DNA of 43,335 nucleotides, taken from assembly GCA_905250885.1 (NCBI GenBank), contig CAJNOQ010000690.1:1-43335 (forward strand), read 5' to 3'. Under the pieces are notes generated by a model. That model had not been told where the DNA came from, did not search any database, and saw nothing but the letters and a program-made list of their open reading frames with translations. Each line of letters opens with the position of its first letter. Positions within the stretch are counted from its first letter, which is position 1. Of the stretch, positions 1 through 10,602 are shown one piece after another. A program made the translations under genes and the position numbers. This DNA comes from Didymodactylos carnosus. Taxonomy: Eukaryota; Rotifera; Eurotatoria; Philodinida; Philodinidae.

Positions 1-3000
1 TTACATAGAATTAAATTCTGCGTCTTTTGATATATAAACAAAGTTTCTCAATTGAAACCATTAATTAAAAAAATTAATTTAATTTGAAAAAATTGAAAAG
101 TCGGTTGAGAACTAATTATGAGATCAGCTCACGTAGTGGAAACATTGTATAAGATTGTGAATGAGTGAGATCGGTAGAGCGCAAAATTTTCTATCTTTCT
201 ACCTAGAAAAATTAACTATTGAACCTCCGACAATGTGCTAAAAATCTAAAAAAATGAGGCGACAAAAGTACGTCGCAGTTCGACAACCTAGCACTCTTCG
301 ATATTTTGAATGATGCTCAAACGAGAAAAATGCTTTCAGAGATTCAAATAATAGGTTTTGTAGAGCTTGAAATTCTCGATCTTTTGGTATGTAAAGGAAC
401 TTTTTATTTGAAGAGGAAGTACGAAAAAAATGCAGTAATATTTAGTCCAGTTTATTATGGTACACCCGTCAGAAGTTAAATTATGTCTCTGATTCTATCT
501 AATCAGACGCGAACGCCCTCTAATGTGGATTTTTACATGTTTTCGGACGTGCTCTTTCTTACAGTACTCAAAACGACTCTCTTAGACAACACAATGAGTT
601 TCTTGTGGCAGATTTCCTTGTAAAATGAGTTGAAACCAGACAGCATTTTCCTCTCATGCACTGTGAGTGCCAAAAGACTTGTACGCCAATTGGGTTGGTT
701 AGAGATGATAGAAAAAACGTTTTTCTGCACCTTTGCAAAACAAAATTGGCAAGAAAACGTTACAATTTGTCCTAACTGTACAAAATTTACAATAAGACCC
801 ATTACCAAGGCATAGAAAACCGAATATGAAATAAAAGGGAAAAGGTCTCAGTCACCGAGGCTTGAAACGAAAAACTTATCAATTGTTTCTCAACTGATAG
901 ACCATTACAAGCGCTACAAAATGGCATATTCACTCTTTCTCTACGCGACGAAAATGAGGCGAAAAAGTAAAAACAAAATCCAATATTGGTTGGAAAGTGC
1001 TCCCGTTTGGAACATAGCACCACAGTGGGCATTTTTGCATAGAGCAGGCGGACATATGTTTTTTTAACTTAAAGCCTTTATTTTTACTCAATATTGTTTT
1101 ATTATCTCTCAAATGCCAATGAGATCCGATAAAATTTAAATTCGAAAAAAGTTTTTCAATGAGAAATCTCTGAGGTGGACCCTTGCACTATATATAGGTG
1201 AACACATTTTTCTACAGGAAGACTAACAAATTACACTTCATTCGATGCGATGTTTTACGCTCATTCCGAATATATATATAGACTGTCCGATTAGAAGTTT
1301 TTCTAAATCGAAAAAACGGCATTTTATCTGGAAAACCACGGTGGTGCACACGGACCAGCACGACTTTAGCGGGAAAGTTGCTGTAGGATGACAGTTACAA
1401 ATTAATGGTTAAACAACCCTTAAACGTTTCGGAATGGATTTCGAAGAAGTTTGGTCTATTGATTTGTAACCTTTTGAGTTTGGGAGCGTCAACCATTTGG
1501 GGTTTGGGAAAGCTGTTAATAAGCCTGAATGAGTTTTGAACTGAATTTTTCCTCTCTCGAACCCATTTAGTGGATTTATTAATCAATCTTTTTTTATAGA
1601 GTTCTTTTCTATTGGCTTAACCATCTACGTAATTGCAATTATGACCGATCTATGCTGTGAGTAAGAAAAGAGAAATAAGAGCCAATGAATCGTTACTAGA
1701 GGTATAGAATTCTACAGCATATAGTATAAATGTTTGATAAGAGAGGGTAAATTCTACACGCAGTGTATGTAATTGACTACACCTCTTAGTTTAGTAATTA
1801 TGTTTTATTTGACTAAGAACTTAATCGTTAGGATTGAAAATTATCTTCTGTGAGTAACTTGACATGTTCTACAACATTCACAAATCAGAATCCGTTCATT
1901 CGAAAAAACTTTTTGACCAAAAAAGCCCACAGCACAGGTATTAACAGAACAATACGGTGGCGAATGAATATCAAATTCGTGATCAGCATCAAAAACTATC
2001 TACTATCACCTATGTTTCAAAGAAGATCGAAGGATCATTATTGGCAAAGTTGCCTTGTCGGTGATAGATCATGAAAGAAAGAAAGAGTCCCAAAGATTAA
2101 ATTCATTGCTTGTTGATAGGCCAATGAGAACCGAGAGATACAAAAAAGTAAATCATCAGCACGAGACAAACTTCATTACAGTTTTACTCAAGCCTGGGCG
2201 TCCTACTGCATGTCTATCAAGAAGCGAGCAGCATCAATATCAGTACAGCTATAGACGATGGATTTGCTTGAATGTAATCTATTTTACAATTTTAAATAAG
2301 TTCCGATTGTCAAGGATTTTTAGAAGCAGCATTCTAATGAAAATATTTTCCGAAATGCACTTCAATCAAAATACATGTGTATACTGTATTTTTTTCTCGC
2401 AAAGTATACAATAAGTAGAATGCTTAATTGAAGAAACTTTCGATGCATTTGTTGATAAATTCTCATTATTTTTTTGTCAGAAATCGTTCGATGATGTCAG
2501 ATTTTTTTGGCATTGATATATTTTCTTTTACTCATAGCGTTATTTATCTGAAAGACAGGTGCGTTGGGAATAGAGAAAAAACGGATTCACTCATTCTTTA
2601 TCTTGAACTTCATACTTATTTCTTAATTCTCTCTTTTATTCTTCTTCACCGTAGCTATCTGTATCATATCTTATGAGTGATCACGAAGGAGTTGGAATTT
2701 TTTAAAGTTCACGAATCATCACTATTTCTGTCTGTTTTCCCTTTGTTTTCTATTATAACGAACAAAAAATGAGTCAGATAAATATCATTTTCTCTAAATT
2801 GAGCAGAATTTCCTAGAAAAAAAGTAAAGTGTATATTTGAGTATCTAACGGTTAATAAGAGATAAACAAAAAAGATTTGTACGAAAAGGGCTATGAAAAC
2901 TAAACAAGTGTAAGTTGGAACTTCAAAATGTACAATATGTACTCTGTTTTTTTTCAGTAATGTGTAAACTAAAGTGGCTTTCATATTTTCAAAGTATTTG

Positions 3001-3305
3001 TACACTTCGTCATTATAGAAAAACAGACATGCACAGAACAAACAGACAAAATTATTGAGAAACAGACATGGAATTAGATATAATGAAACTATTTGTTTAA
3101 ACTGGAGATGAGGGTAAAGTAGAAGAATCAGATATGAAAGAAAGAGACAGCCAGAAAGAACAGAAGATGACAAAGATTTGAATGAATTTGTAGACCATTA
3201 GTGATTGAAATTATGAAGAAACAAATGGAAGAAAAAGCAAGTAGTAATGGATACATTATCAAGACATTTTTTTGAAAAAATGACATTTGAAGGATAATTT
3301 ACTTT
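1..3305. other. AT-rich intergenic DNA, no supportable gene
   Basis: Short open frames occur on both strands, but none has a recognisable domain, a consistent exon chain or coding-like composition. The longest (complement of 2709-3173) is a hydrophobic low-complexity frame with no convincing start. I see nothing else that I can name here. Confidence 0.6.
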
Positions 3306-3497
3306 ATGATAATAGCTAACTGTCGAATGTTACTTTGTCAAGCATATCGAGGTATTTGTTACACATGGGATAGATATTATTTGTTGGCTGGTGGACGTTC
3401 AAAATATGTATTATTGTATAATATTCGTGAACAAATTTTTATCAAACAATCGAAAATTACATATAACAAAAATTTTAACGGTCTCCATATAGATTAG
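3306..3497 (+). pseudogene. PWP2-like WD40 relic fragment
   Basis: This 63-residue frame reads ICYTWDRYYLLAGGRSKYV followed by LLYNIREQIFIKQSKI and NFNGL. From family knowledge this matches one blade boundary of PWP2/UTP1, the WD40 scaffold of the UTP-B module of the small-subunit processome, where yeast has AGGNSKYICLYD and a following VLLKRF segment. Only about 55 residues of a roughly 900-residue protein are present. No flanking WD blades, no spliceable exons upstream and a stop directly after the match are visible, so I read it as a decayed fragment and not a gene. It could instead be a single exon of a gene whose other exons I failed to see, but the flanks look non-coding. The recognition is from memory, not a search. 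Confidence 0.6.
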
Positions 3498-4025
3498 CTA
3501 ATTAGATGTATTCAACATCCCAGATGATAAAAATGATCAAAATCAATTCATTTAACTCAATCGTATCTACATAAGAAAAAAGAAACATAGAAAAAAAGAA
3601 TTATTCAAAATTGCGTACAGCTATGACACATTGCCTGCTGATGATTTTAGAATGATATCAAAAGTTTTACAACAAAAAATTGAAATTTTGTTAATTTTTA
3701 TAATTTTCCGTTTGAATTTGATTAAAAATCAACATGATCATTGCAATTTTATATTTCTTATTTCTTTGAGTTTTTTGTGATATACAAGTCTTCTGCAAAC
3801 TCTCTCAATAGGAGTGTACAATGAAGTTGTAGTGATAATTTAGTAAAATAATTAGATTTTAAAAGACTAACATTTGACTTGTTTTCTATTATACATATTT
3901 TTCATATAACTCGATAATCTATTTGAAACAGAATGAACGAACAAACGATGTTCTCACTCTGTAAATGAATATGACTTTGTCAAAATCTATTTTTAGATAA
4001 GTATTATCAGACTAGTTATCTAAAA
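3498..4025. other. Intergenic spacer / upstream region of the coiled-coil gene
   Basis: AT-rich spacer with no gene seen. Two acceptor-like sites (tttttag ending at 3996 and attatcag ending at 4010) lie 29 and 15 nt before the downstream ATG. They could be a 5' UTR intron end or a spliced-leader acceptor. Confidence 0.35.
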
Positions 4026-5184
4026 ATGGCTTCCGATGATAAACAACAGATACATGACGATATTGTTGAACAAATTCTATCTGCTAGTGTAGAACAAGTA
4101 TCGATAAATGAAAATCTTCAATCTACTGTAAATCAATATAATATTTGTGATGATTGTTCAATATGTGATTTAACCGTTCAACTTCAAGAATCACAACAAC
4201 ATCATTCTACTACAACAGATGAGAATAACACTGAACAACAAGATGAAAAACCACGTCATTTGTATTTATGTTCAACATGCTCAGAACGTCGTCGTCAACA
4301 AGCAAGAAAAGTATTACAAGATTTAGAAAAATTACAACAAGAAGTTGAAGAACGTTTATCAGCTATTGAAAAAACAGAACGAGAATTAGATGAATGGAGA
4401 GATCAACAATTACAAAAAAATCGAGAATTTTGGGATGAATATCGGTGAGTTTAAAGGGAAAAAAACCATCTACATTTGATTTTATGTGAATGTTGAAGTA
4501 TAGAGAAATGGATTGGTTTGTAGGGAAGAGATGACCTAAGCTAGAGATAATTTTTGGAGGATGTATGTGTTTTAGAGATGCTACCTTTTGAGCGGTAGTT
4601 AGAGACCTTTTTTTTGTGTAGTTTCTGTTTACTTTACGTTTTAGTTGAAAACGGAACGAATCGTGCGGTGTTGTGAACTTGACAACAAAAACTCAGAAAG
4701 TTTTGCTTCTCTTCAACGATAGTTATAGTTTGTAAACATAATTAATCACCTTTATTCTCATCATTTTAGTCGCCAGGTTGAAAATTTTAGTGCGTGTCGT
4801 ATACGTACATTGCAGTATGAATATCAAATGCGTGAAATGAAAACACAATTACTTATGAAACGTTTAAAGCGTGCAAAATATATTGCTGAACATATTGAAC
4901 AATTACGTGACGAATTACATATTGAATTAGAACCGTCAATTTTGGAATTATTATGTTCAGAAAAATTAAAACAAAATTGGGATGACATTGTCATACCCAC
5001 AACGGAGAGTAGTACCACACCATCAGCAACGACAACAACGACGCCTATACAAGACAAACAAAAATTTTTAGATGAAATATGTCATGAGCTGGATAAATTG
5101 GCATTTTTGGATAAACTAAATTTGGGTGCGGCTGCTGACGAGGAAGAAAAAGAGGAGTTACAACAGCGTGGTGCTAAAGTTTAG
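4026..5184 (+). CDS. Two-exon coiled-coil protein with CxxC pairs, unrecognised
   Basis: Exons 4026-4444 and 4770-5184 join in phase (CG|T gives Arg) through a GT-AG intron of 325 nt, giving 277 residues. Residues about 41-48 carry CDDCSIC and about 86-89 CSTC, so five cysteines in CxxC-type spacing could bind zinc; a Gln/Thr-rich linker lies between. Residues about 92-200 form a long charged helix rich in Glu, Arg, Lys and Leu with heptad-like spacing, interrupted by a short NFSACRI segment. A Thr/Ser-rich linker and an acidic C-terminus (DEEEKEEL) follow. The FWDEY element inside the helix faintly recalls the Beclin-1 coiled coil, but the Beclin C-terminal domain is absent, so I do not assign it. 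A cytosolic or nuclear scaffold is the most that can be said: no signal peptide or membrane segment is visible. The ATG is the first in frame. Confidence 0.75.
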
Positions 5185-5329
5185 TGACATATTTTTTATA
5201 TTTCAGAAATGAATTTTTTTTTTCTTATCACTGGTGATCATTTTATGTTTTCTTAACCCACGGCTTACTTTAATTTAATTTTATTTAAACAATGTGTGTG
5301 TGTATGTACCTATATTTTTATCCTTTAAA

Positions 5330-5335
5330 AATAAA
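5330..5335 (+). terminator. Poly(A) signal AATAAA of the coiled-coil gene
   Basis: A canonical hexamer lies 145 nt after the TAG stop, downstream of a T-rich 3' UTR. Confidence 0.6.
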
Positions 5336-8176
5336 TGAGGATTTCTGTGTGCCATGACAACAATACATAATCAGTTAATACTAGATAAGAATAGTAAAGG
5401 TAAAATTTCGCTCATTGATTGTCGATCTAGATGAACTTATGGTTTAGTTATGTATTTAATAATTTTAAGATTTGCTTTACAAACAAAAACGTCCGTTTCT
5501 ATTGAAAAATCGGACAAAAAATTCATTTTATATTCAATTCTCTTGATCTTTACGACATTAATTACTTATTCGTTAGTATTATTACGATTAATGGGCAATA
5601 ATTTCAAAATAAAAAACATTTTCATTTTCTCTCCTTATTTTTCTTTTGTCTATCGGTACTGTATATCTATATATTTCTTACTTGCGCTAAATGAATTATA
5701 TTTTCGTTTTCATAAGTTGCGTACATAGTGATTTTATTCTTGAAAATGAACTTTGTAAAGTTCGAAACGTCGAATATAGTTTAAAACTAAATAAAATACT
5801 TTTATGAAGTTAAAAAATGCTGCTGTTATCGTGCTTTTTACTTATGTGGTGATCTTCACACATATAATTAAGAGAGTCCTCAGGAATTCGATGTTTTTTC
5901 GAAACTTAAGCAACCATACGGTTCAGTAGCCCAAAGTATCATCTTTCAGAATCTGTCTCAGTTTGCCGAAAATTCAATGTTTTTGGAGGTTTTTGAAAAA
6001 GATTTCTGAAAGCCCTAAAAGTCACCTTTTTCTAAGTTTCACATTTTAATTAAAATTTTTAAGGTTGTCCGTTTTAACAGACATGGAGCTATGTTGAACA
6101 GAGTGTTCTGATCAGAATGATATGTCCAGCAGATTTGTACGACTTCGTCTTGCAGAGTTATACTAGTTTTTCTAAAGGCGCGGAACTATATCTGTGGAAC
6201 TATGTATGTGTCTACTTTCATTTGAGGCCTCTCGCAGCTTTCTATATCTTCCAACAAAAAAGCCTTTACGTTATTGTTAAGAGCTCCATTTTTTCCCATG
6301 TCACACAATAACTCGGCAGCACTTCAACGTTTCAATCTCGAATTCTTAGTGTAAGCTACTAGGACAGTAAGTATTAGTCAATGAAAGCGCCATCGAAATC
6401 GGATGTAAGTTAAAAAAGTGTTTTCCTGAGGGGAACCTTAAATCATTTGATATGTTGCAAATCTTGTCTAATGCAATACGTATAGTCGTTCACAACGGTT
6501 CAGATGTAATGTATGTAATTATTATGAATTAAGAGTATTCTCCCTTCTTGAAAAAAATTTTCGATTTTACGTTGAATATAGCCTAAAGCAGAGGAAAGCA
6601 TGGGCTACGAAATAAAGCCACTGCTACGATCTTCTTTTTTTACAAAAGTTATGAATGTTTAAGTTTTTGTTCAAAAGACTAAAAAACAGTATCTGCAGTA
6701 AAATCATTAGCTCTATCGGATAAAATTTTAGAGGAGACGTAATGTAACCGGATTAAAGATTGGATTTCTAGAAAATTATATCCAAAACTTTGTTATATGA
6801 GTTTGGGCACAAATATTTCGGTTTTCTTTTCTGATTATTCATCTTATGCAAAAATTTGGGCGCAATCGGATGTTTGATTCTAGTTTTGCCATCAATGTGA
6901 GAAAAGTGGTGAGAAGACCATTAAAATAAGTAAATTTCGAGAATAAAGATTAGAATCATCAATTTTATTTTAGTAGTAGCTGATCATATGTTATGACAAC
7001 TTTGGACGGATAAGGATCATGAGAACAAAGTGGGATGGTTTTACTATTGCAAAAGTGTGCTAAAGGTAAATTTGTTTAGTGCTGTTTATTATCCATCCAT
7101 ATTTGTCCTAACGTATCATCAGCTGCTGTTAAAGTAAAAATAGTCATCATACCCTGTTCTTTTAATATTAACGCGTGCGGTATAGTCATGACACTTACGA
7201 GAGAACCTCCCCAGGTTGCAAATCGCTTTCGGGCTAAAACCTAGTGGGTCAGAGGTTATCAAGGGTGCTGATTTCATATATAACAATCATTTTGGCCGAT
7301 AGGTCTTCAGAGATCGGATTTGAGGAAAAGCAGTTTTTCAAAACTCCTAAAAAGTAACCAAAACCTTTGTTAATTTAATCAGATTTCTGATTAAAATGAG
7401 AACGAAACCAAACTTTTTTGGTGCCGGTTTCATGCAGAAAAAATTTATTGTTAGTCTCGACCCCGTGATTTGTAGCTTTAGTTGTTTTCACAAACATTTG
7501 AACTTTGAACAAAGTGTATCAGCACGACAGTGATTCAAACTAACCTTGAAAACAGCACTATTACTATGAGATTATTAATCGAAGACTTTTAGAATATTGT
7601 GTGAGTTCTTTCTCGCAAAACTAGAGTCCAAAAGCTACAGAAACTAAGAAATTTTTATGCTTCATACAAGACTATTTTCAAAAAAACTTGTTTCCGGTCC
7701 ATAAAAAGTCCCGCGGGACCGGGATCAATCTGCAAACCTCTATTCGTACCATGTACATACCACTATAGTTATTCGATATTTAGTAGTGGAAAAACAGTTC
7801 TCTCTGACGTAGACTAAACCGCGGTTTTCGCTTCAGAGGCCCAACAGCAGAGTTATCTAGTCAGATATCAAGCATTCATCAAAATTTCAACTTCATTAGC
7901 TTCCTAAAATTAGATCTTGGTAAGGCGTAATTCAAAGTTCCAGTAACTTATCTTTTTGATATATTTCTACATAGTTGGGTAGAGAACATCGAGCGTTGGG
8001 TAGAGGAATCAGAAAAAAGTTAGTTTTCATTTTTGAAAACTATTATTATTAGTTATTGAGGGTGAAAATTTCGAAAAATTTCAAAGAACCGATTTTGCTT
8101 AAAATCGCTACAGTTTCAAAAAAGTCAAATTTTGCGTTTTCTCTTTACTTTTGGATTTTGAATCTATTTTTTTTGA
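5336..8176. other. Intergenic DNA, probably decayed repeats
   Basis: No gene is supportable. The 92-codon frame at 5450-5728 is AT-driven and hydrophobic without a recognisable family. The segment at about 5870-8100 has a somewhat higher GC texture and no coding signal, like old transposon-derived sequence. The end of a possible decayed element (GGTCCCGCGGGACC-like palindromic core) lies near 7690-7740. Confidence 0.4.
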
Positions 8177-8794
8177 CTTCAGCATTAAAAACTGAGTATA
8201 CAGAAAATGTTTGATTGATCTCAAACCTAAAAGCTGATTTAGCCTGCTTCACTTGACCTAAGTCTCTAAGATGGCATTAGGTCATTTTACAAACCCATCT
8301 AGGTTTTTGCGTAAATACATTTTGCCATTCCTCTTATCTCATCCGAACCATCAACCTGTCAGCTTTAACATGACGTATCACTTTTTTTAATTTAGTTTTG
8401 TTGCTTAGAAAATTCATTTTTTCTACAGCAGAGCAAAAATATCGAAATTCGCTGATTCCGACGCTGATTTCGAATATGATATTTTTATTGCAAAAAAGGT
8501 GAGCAATGAGAATTACGGAGAGAATTTCGATATTTTTGCTCTGATGTAGCAAAAATGAATTTTCTAAGCAATAAAACTAAATTAAAAAAAGTGATACGTC
8601 ATGTTAAAGCTGACAGGTTGATGGTTCGGATGAGATAAGAGGAATGGCAAAATGTATTTACACAAAAACCTAGATGGGTTTGTAAAATGACCTAATGCCA
8701 TCTTGGAGACTTAGTTCAAGTGAAGCAGACTAAATCAGTTTTTAGATTTAAGATCAATCAAATATCTCTCTATACTCAGTTTTCAATGCTGAAG
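8177..8794. repeat. Foldback (long inverted-repeat) element
   Basis: The arms 8177-8450 and 8522-8794 are near-complete reverse complements of each other, with only scattered mismatches, around a loop of about 70 nt. For example, cttcagcatt at the left end answers aatgctgaag at the right end, and gagcaaaaatatcgaaattc in the left arm answers gaatttcgatatttttgctc in the right. It has no coding capacity. Size and structure fit a non-autonomous foldback or MITE-like DNA transposon. No clear target duplication was found. Confidence 0.85.
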
Positions 8795-9081
8795 AGGTTC
8801 CACTAGGACAGAGACTTTTTTTTGGCATTATGAAAGCTACTCAATTTGCAATGATCGTGCAGTACAAAGAAGTTCAGAAGTATTAATCGTTTCAACAGCA
8901 TACAACCATCAAGCCAATGAACGGAATTAGTGAGGATTCAAACAAATCATCCAGTTAGTGTATTGTCAGGATGGTACCATTGTCTTGATTCTCGAGTAGT
9001 AGTTACTACTCCTAACTTGTATCTTTTTTGTTAAGAAATTGAAAAGTGATTATGTATATAATGTGGGTACGATTAAATATA

Positions 9082-9391
9082 TCGCCAGATCGAAAAATTT
9101 TAAAAGCTTGTTCGGTCAAAAACCGATTGCAGATTCGTCTTCTCCATGGTTGATGATGAGGTACGCAATAACTTTTGGACCGGGGTACTTTAGGAAGAAA
9201 AATTTCCCATGGTCTTGTTCAAAAATTTTTCAGAAAGTTACCGTATGGGACCAAAGGCAAAATGATGTCGAAATTTATTTCTAAAGTACCCCGATCCAGA
9301 AGTTATCGCGTACCACATAATCAACCATGGAGAACACAAATCTGCAGTCGATTTTGACCGAACAAGCTTTTAAAATGTTTCGATCCGGTGA
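9082..9391. repeat. Second foldback element
   Basis: The arms at about 9082-9205 and 9265-9391 are reverse complements with moderate divergence. They share aagcttgttcggtcaaaa, ctccatggttgat and cggggtacttta with their complements. The sequence differs from the element at 8177-8794, so it is a different family. Short open frames across it (for example 9175-9357) are by-products of the palindrome. Confidence 0.8.
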
Positions 9392-10594
9392 CATGCATAA
9401 GAACAGCCCTACGAAAGAAATTATATGTTAATAGAAATGCTCATATATTAAGTCCTATATCATTGATTTAATAACTAGTAGAACAGTGGAACATTTCTGT
9501 ATTATATGATTATTTGATTTAAATAAGTGATGTAAAGCTATTTGTAAGAAGAAGAAGAACGCTAACAATAACAGTTAGTGTATATATGTTTTTGTGTATA
9601 TATTTCGTATTTAACCGGAGTCGAATTTAATTTAACAAATAAGTATTACTCTTTCAAATTTTCATTTTAATTAACGACTTCTAGGTCGACACCAACGTAG
9701 ACTTAGAGTAAAAGAAACTGAGGTATTGAGTATATTCATCTCTATGTTGGTTGATGCGCGCAACGCAACTGCAAAGGTATTAAGAAATAATTGTATTAGC
9801 AGTAATACTCAGTATACATTTTTTTCAGTACATTTTTTGACAGCGTCTAAAAATGTAAATCAAGGATAAATCCGTCAGTAAAGTTAGCATCCTTGAAAAG
9901 ATATATTAACTAAATGTAGAGATACGTTACAAAATTCTCATCCAATCAATCCTTTCCAAGATTATAATTGGTGTTCCATATTATTCCTTTAATTCATCGA
10001 ATCCAAATTCAATAGAACCAACAAACGAACAAAAGAATGAGAAAAGTTAAAATAAATGCGATCTTCTAATGCTAGTTTCTTCTAACTCATAGGCTCCCGT
10101 TTAAAGTGACGACAGCTGCATTCGATTTGCTTATATGTAATGCACCATTTTTTTCTCATCTGTTGCTGAAATAATGTTTTTTCTCTGATAATCTCACCCG
10201 TTCTATGATTCTGTCTGCTTTTTTTATTACTATTGTTCTCTAAAATTGTACAACTAACTGTTTGTTTAGTTATTTGTGTGTATATTCTATAACTATGAAT
10301 CATCCATGAGCGATTTATAGCTCGAAAACGAAGAGAGTTGGAATCTATTTGTGACGGCTGAACGCATTTCTTAATAGTTAAATTCGATCTGAATGCGTCT
10401 TAACTTTATGAATAATCCAATATCTTGTGGAGAAAAAGTTATTACAGTTTGTACTGTAGTTTAGAATTCTGCTGCTTTCCTCGTACTCACGAGGATATCA
10501 CAATTTTGACTACAATACGTTATTTCATTTTTGTTACATATTGCATCTAGGTTTTTTCTGTTTTAGATAAGCACATTTTCTTTTCTTTCCTTAG
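9392..10594. other. Intergenic region upstream of IDH3G
   Basis: No gene is supportable. A 73-codon ATG-started frame (complement of 10082-10303) has no family resemblance. The last bases, ttttctttccttag ending at 10594, form a strong splice-acceptor-like site 8 nt before the IDH3G start codon. Confidence 0.4.
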
Positions 10595-10602
10595 TGCATA
10601 AT

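Noticed and set aside
2709-3173. 154-codon hydrophobic frame on the minus strand, GPCR-like at first glance
   Set aside because: No convincing ATG near its start, low-complexity Phe/Leu/Tyr composition, no conserved GPCR motifs, and no supporting splice structure.
5450-5728. 92-codon ATG-started hydrophobic frame
   Set aside because: It fits AT-rich chance sequence with no domain, in the region after a poly(A) signal.
7201-7735. Possible decayed hAT element: aggttgcaaatcg on the left versus gattgatcccggtcccgcgg-type sequence on the complement at the right
   Set aside because: The ends match only partly and no 8-bp flanking repeat was found.
9039-9357. Overlapping frames of 60-81 codons
   Set aside because: They lie on the foldback arms and reflect palindrome sequence, not coding selection.
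10082-10303. 73-codon ATG-started frame on the minus strand
   Set aside because: Polar composition without a recognisable family; it lies in the upstream region of IDH3G and no splicing partner was found.
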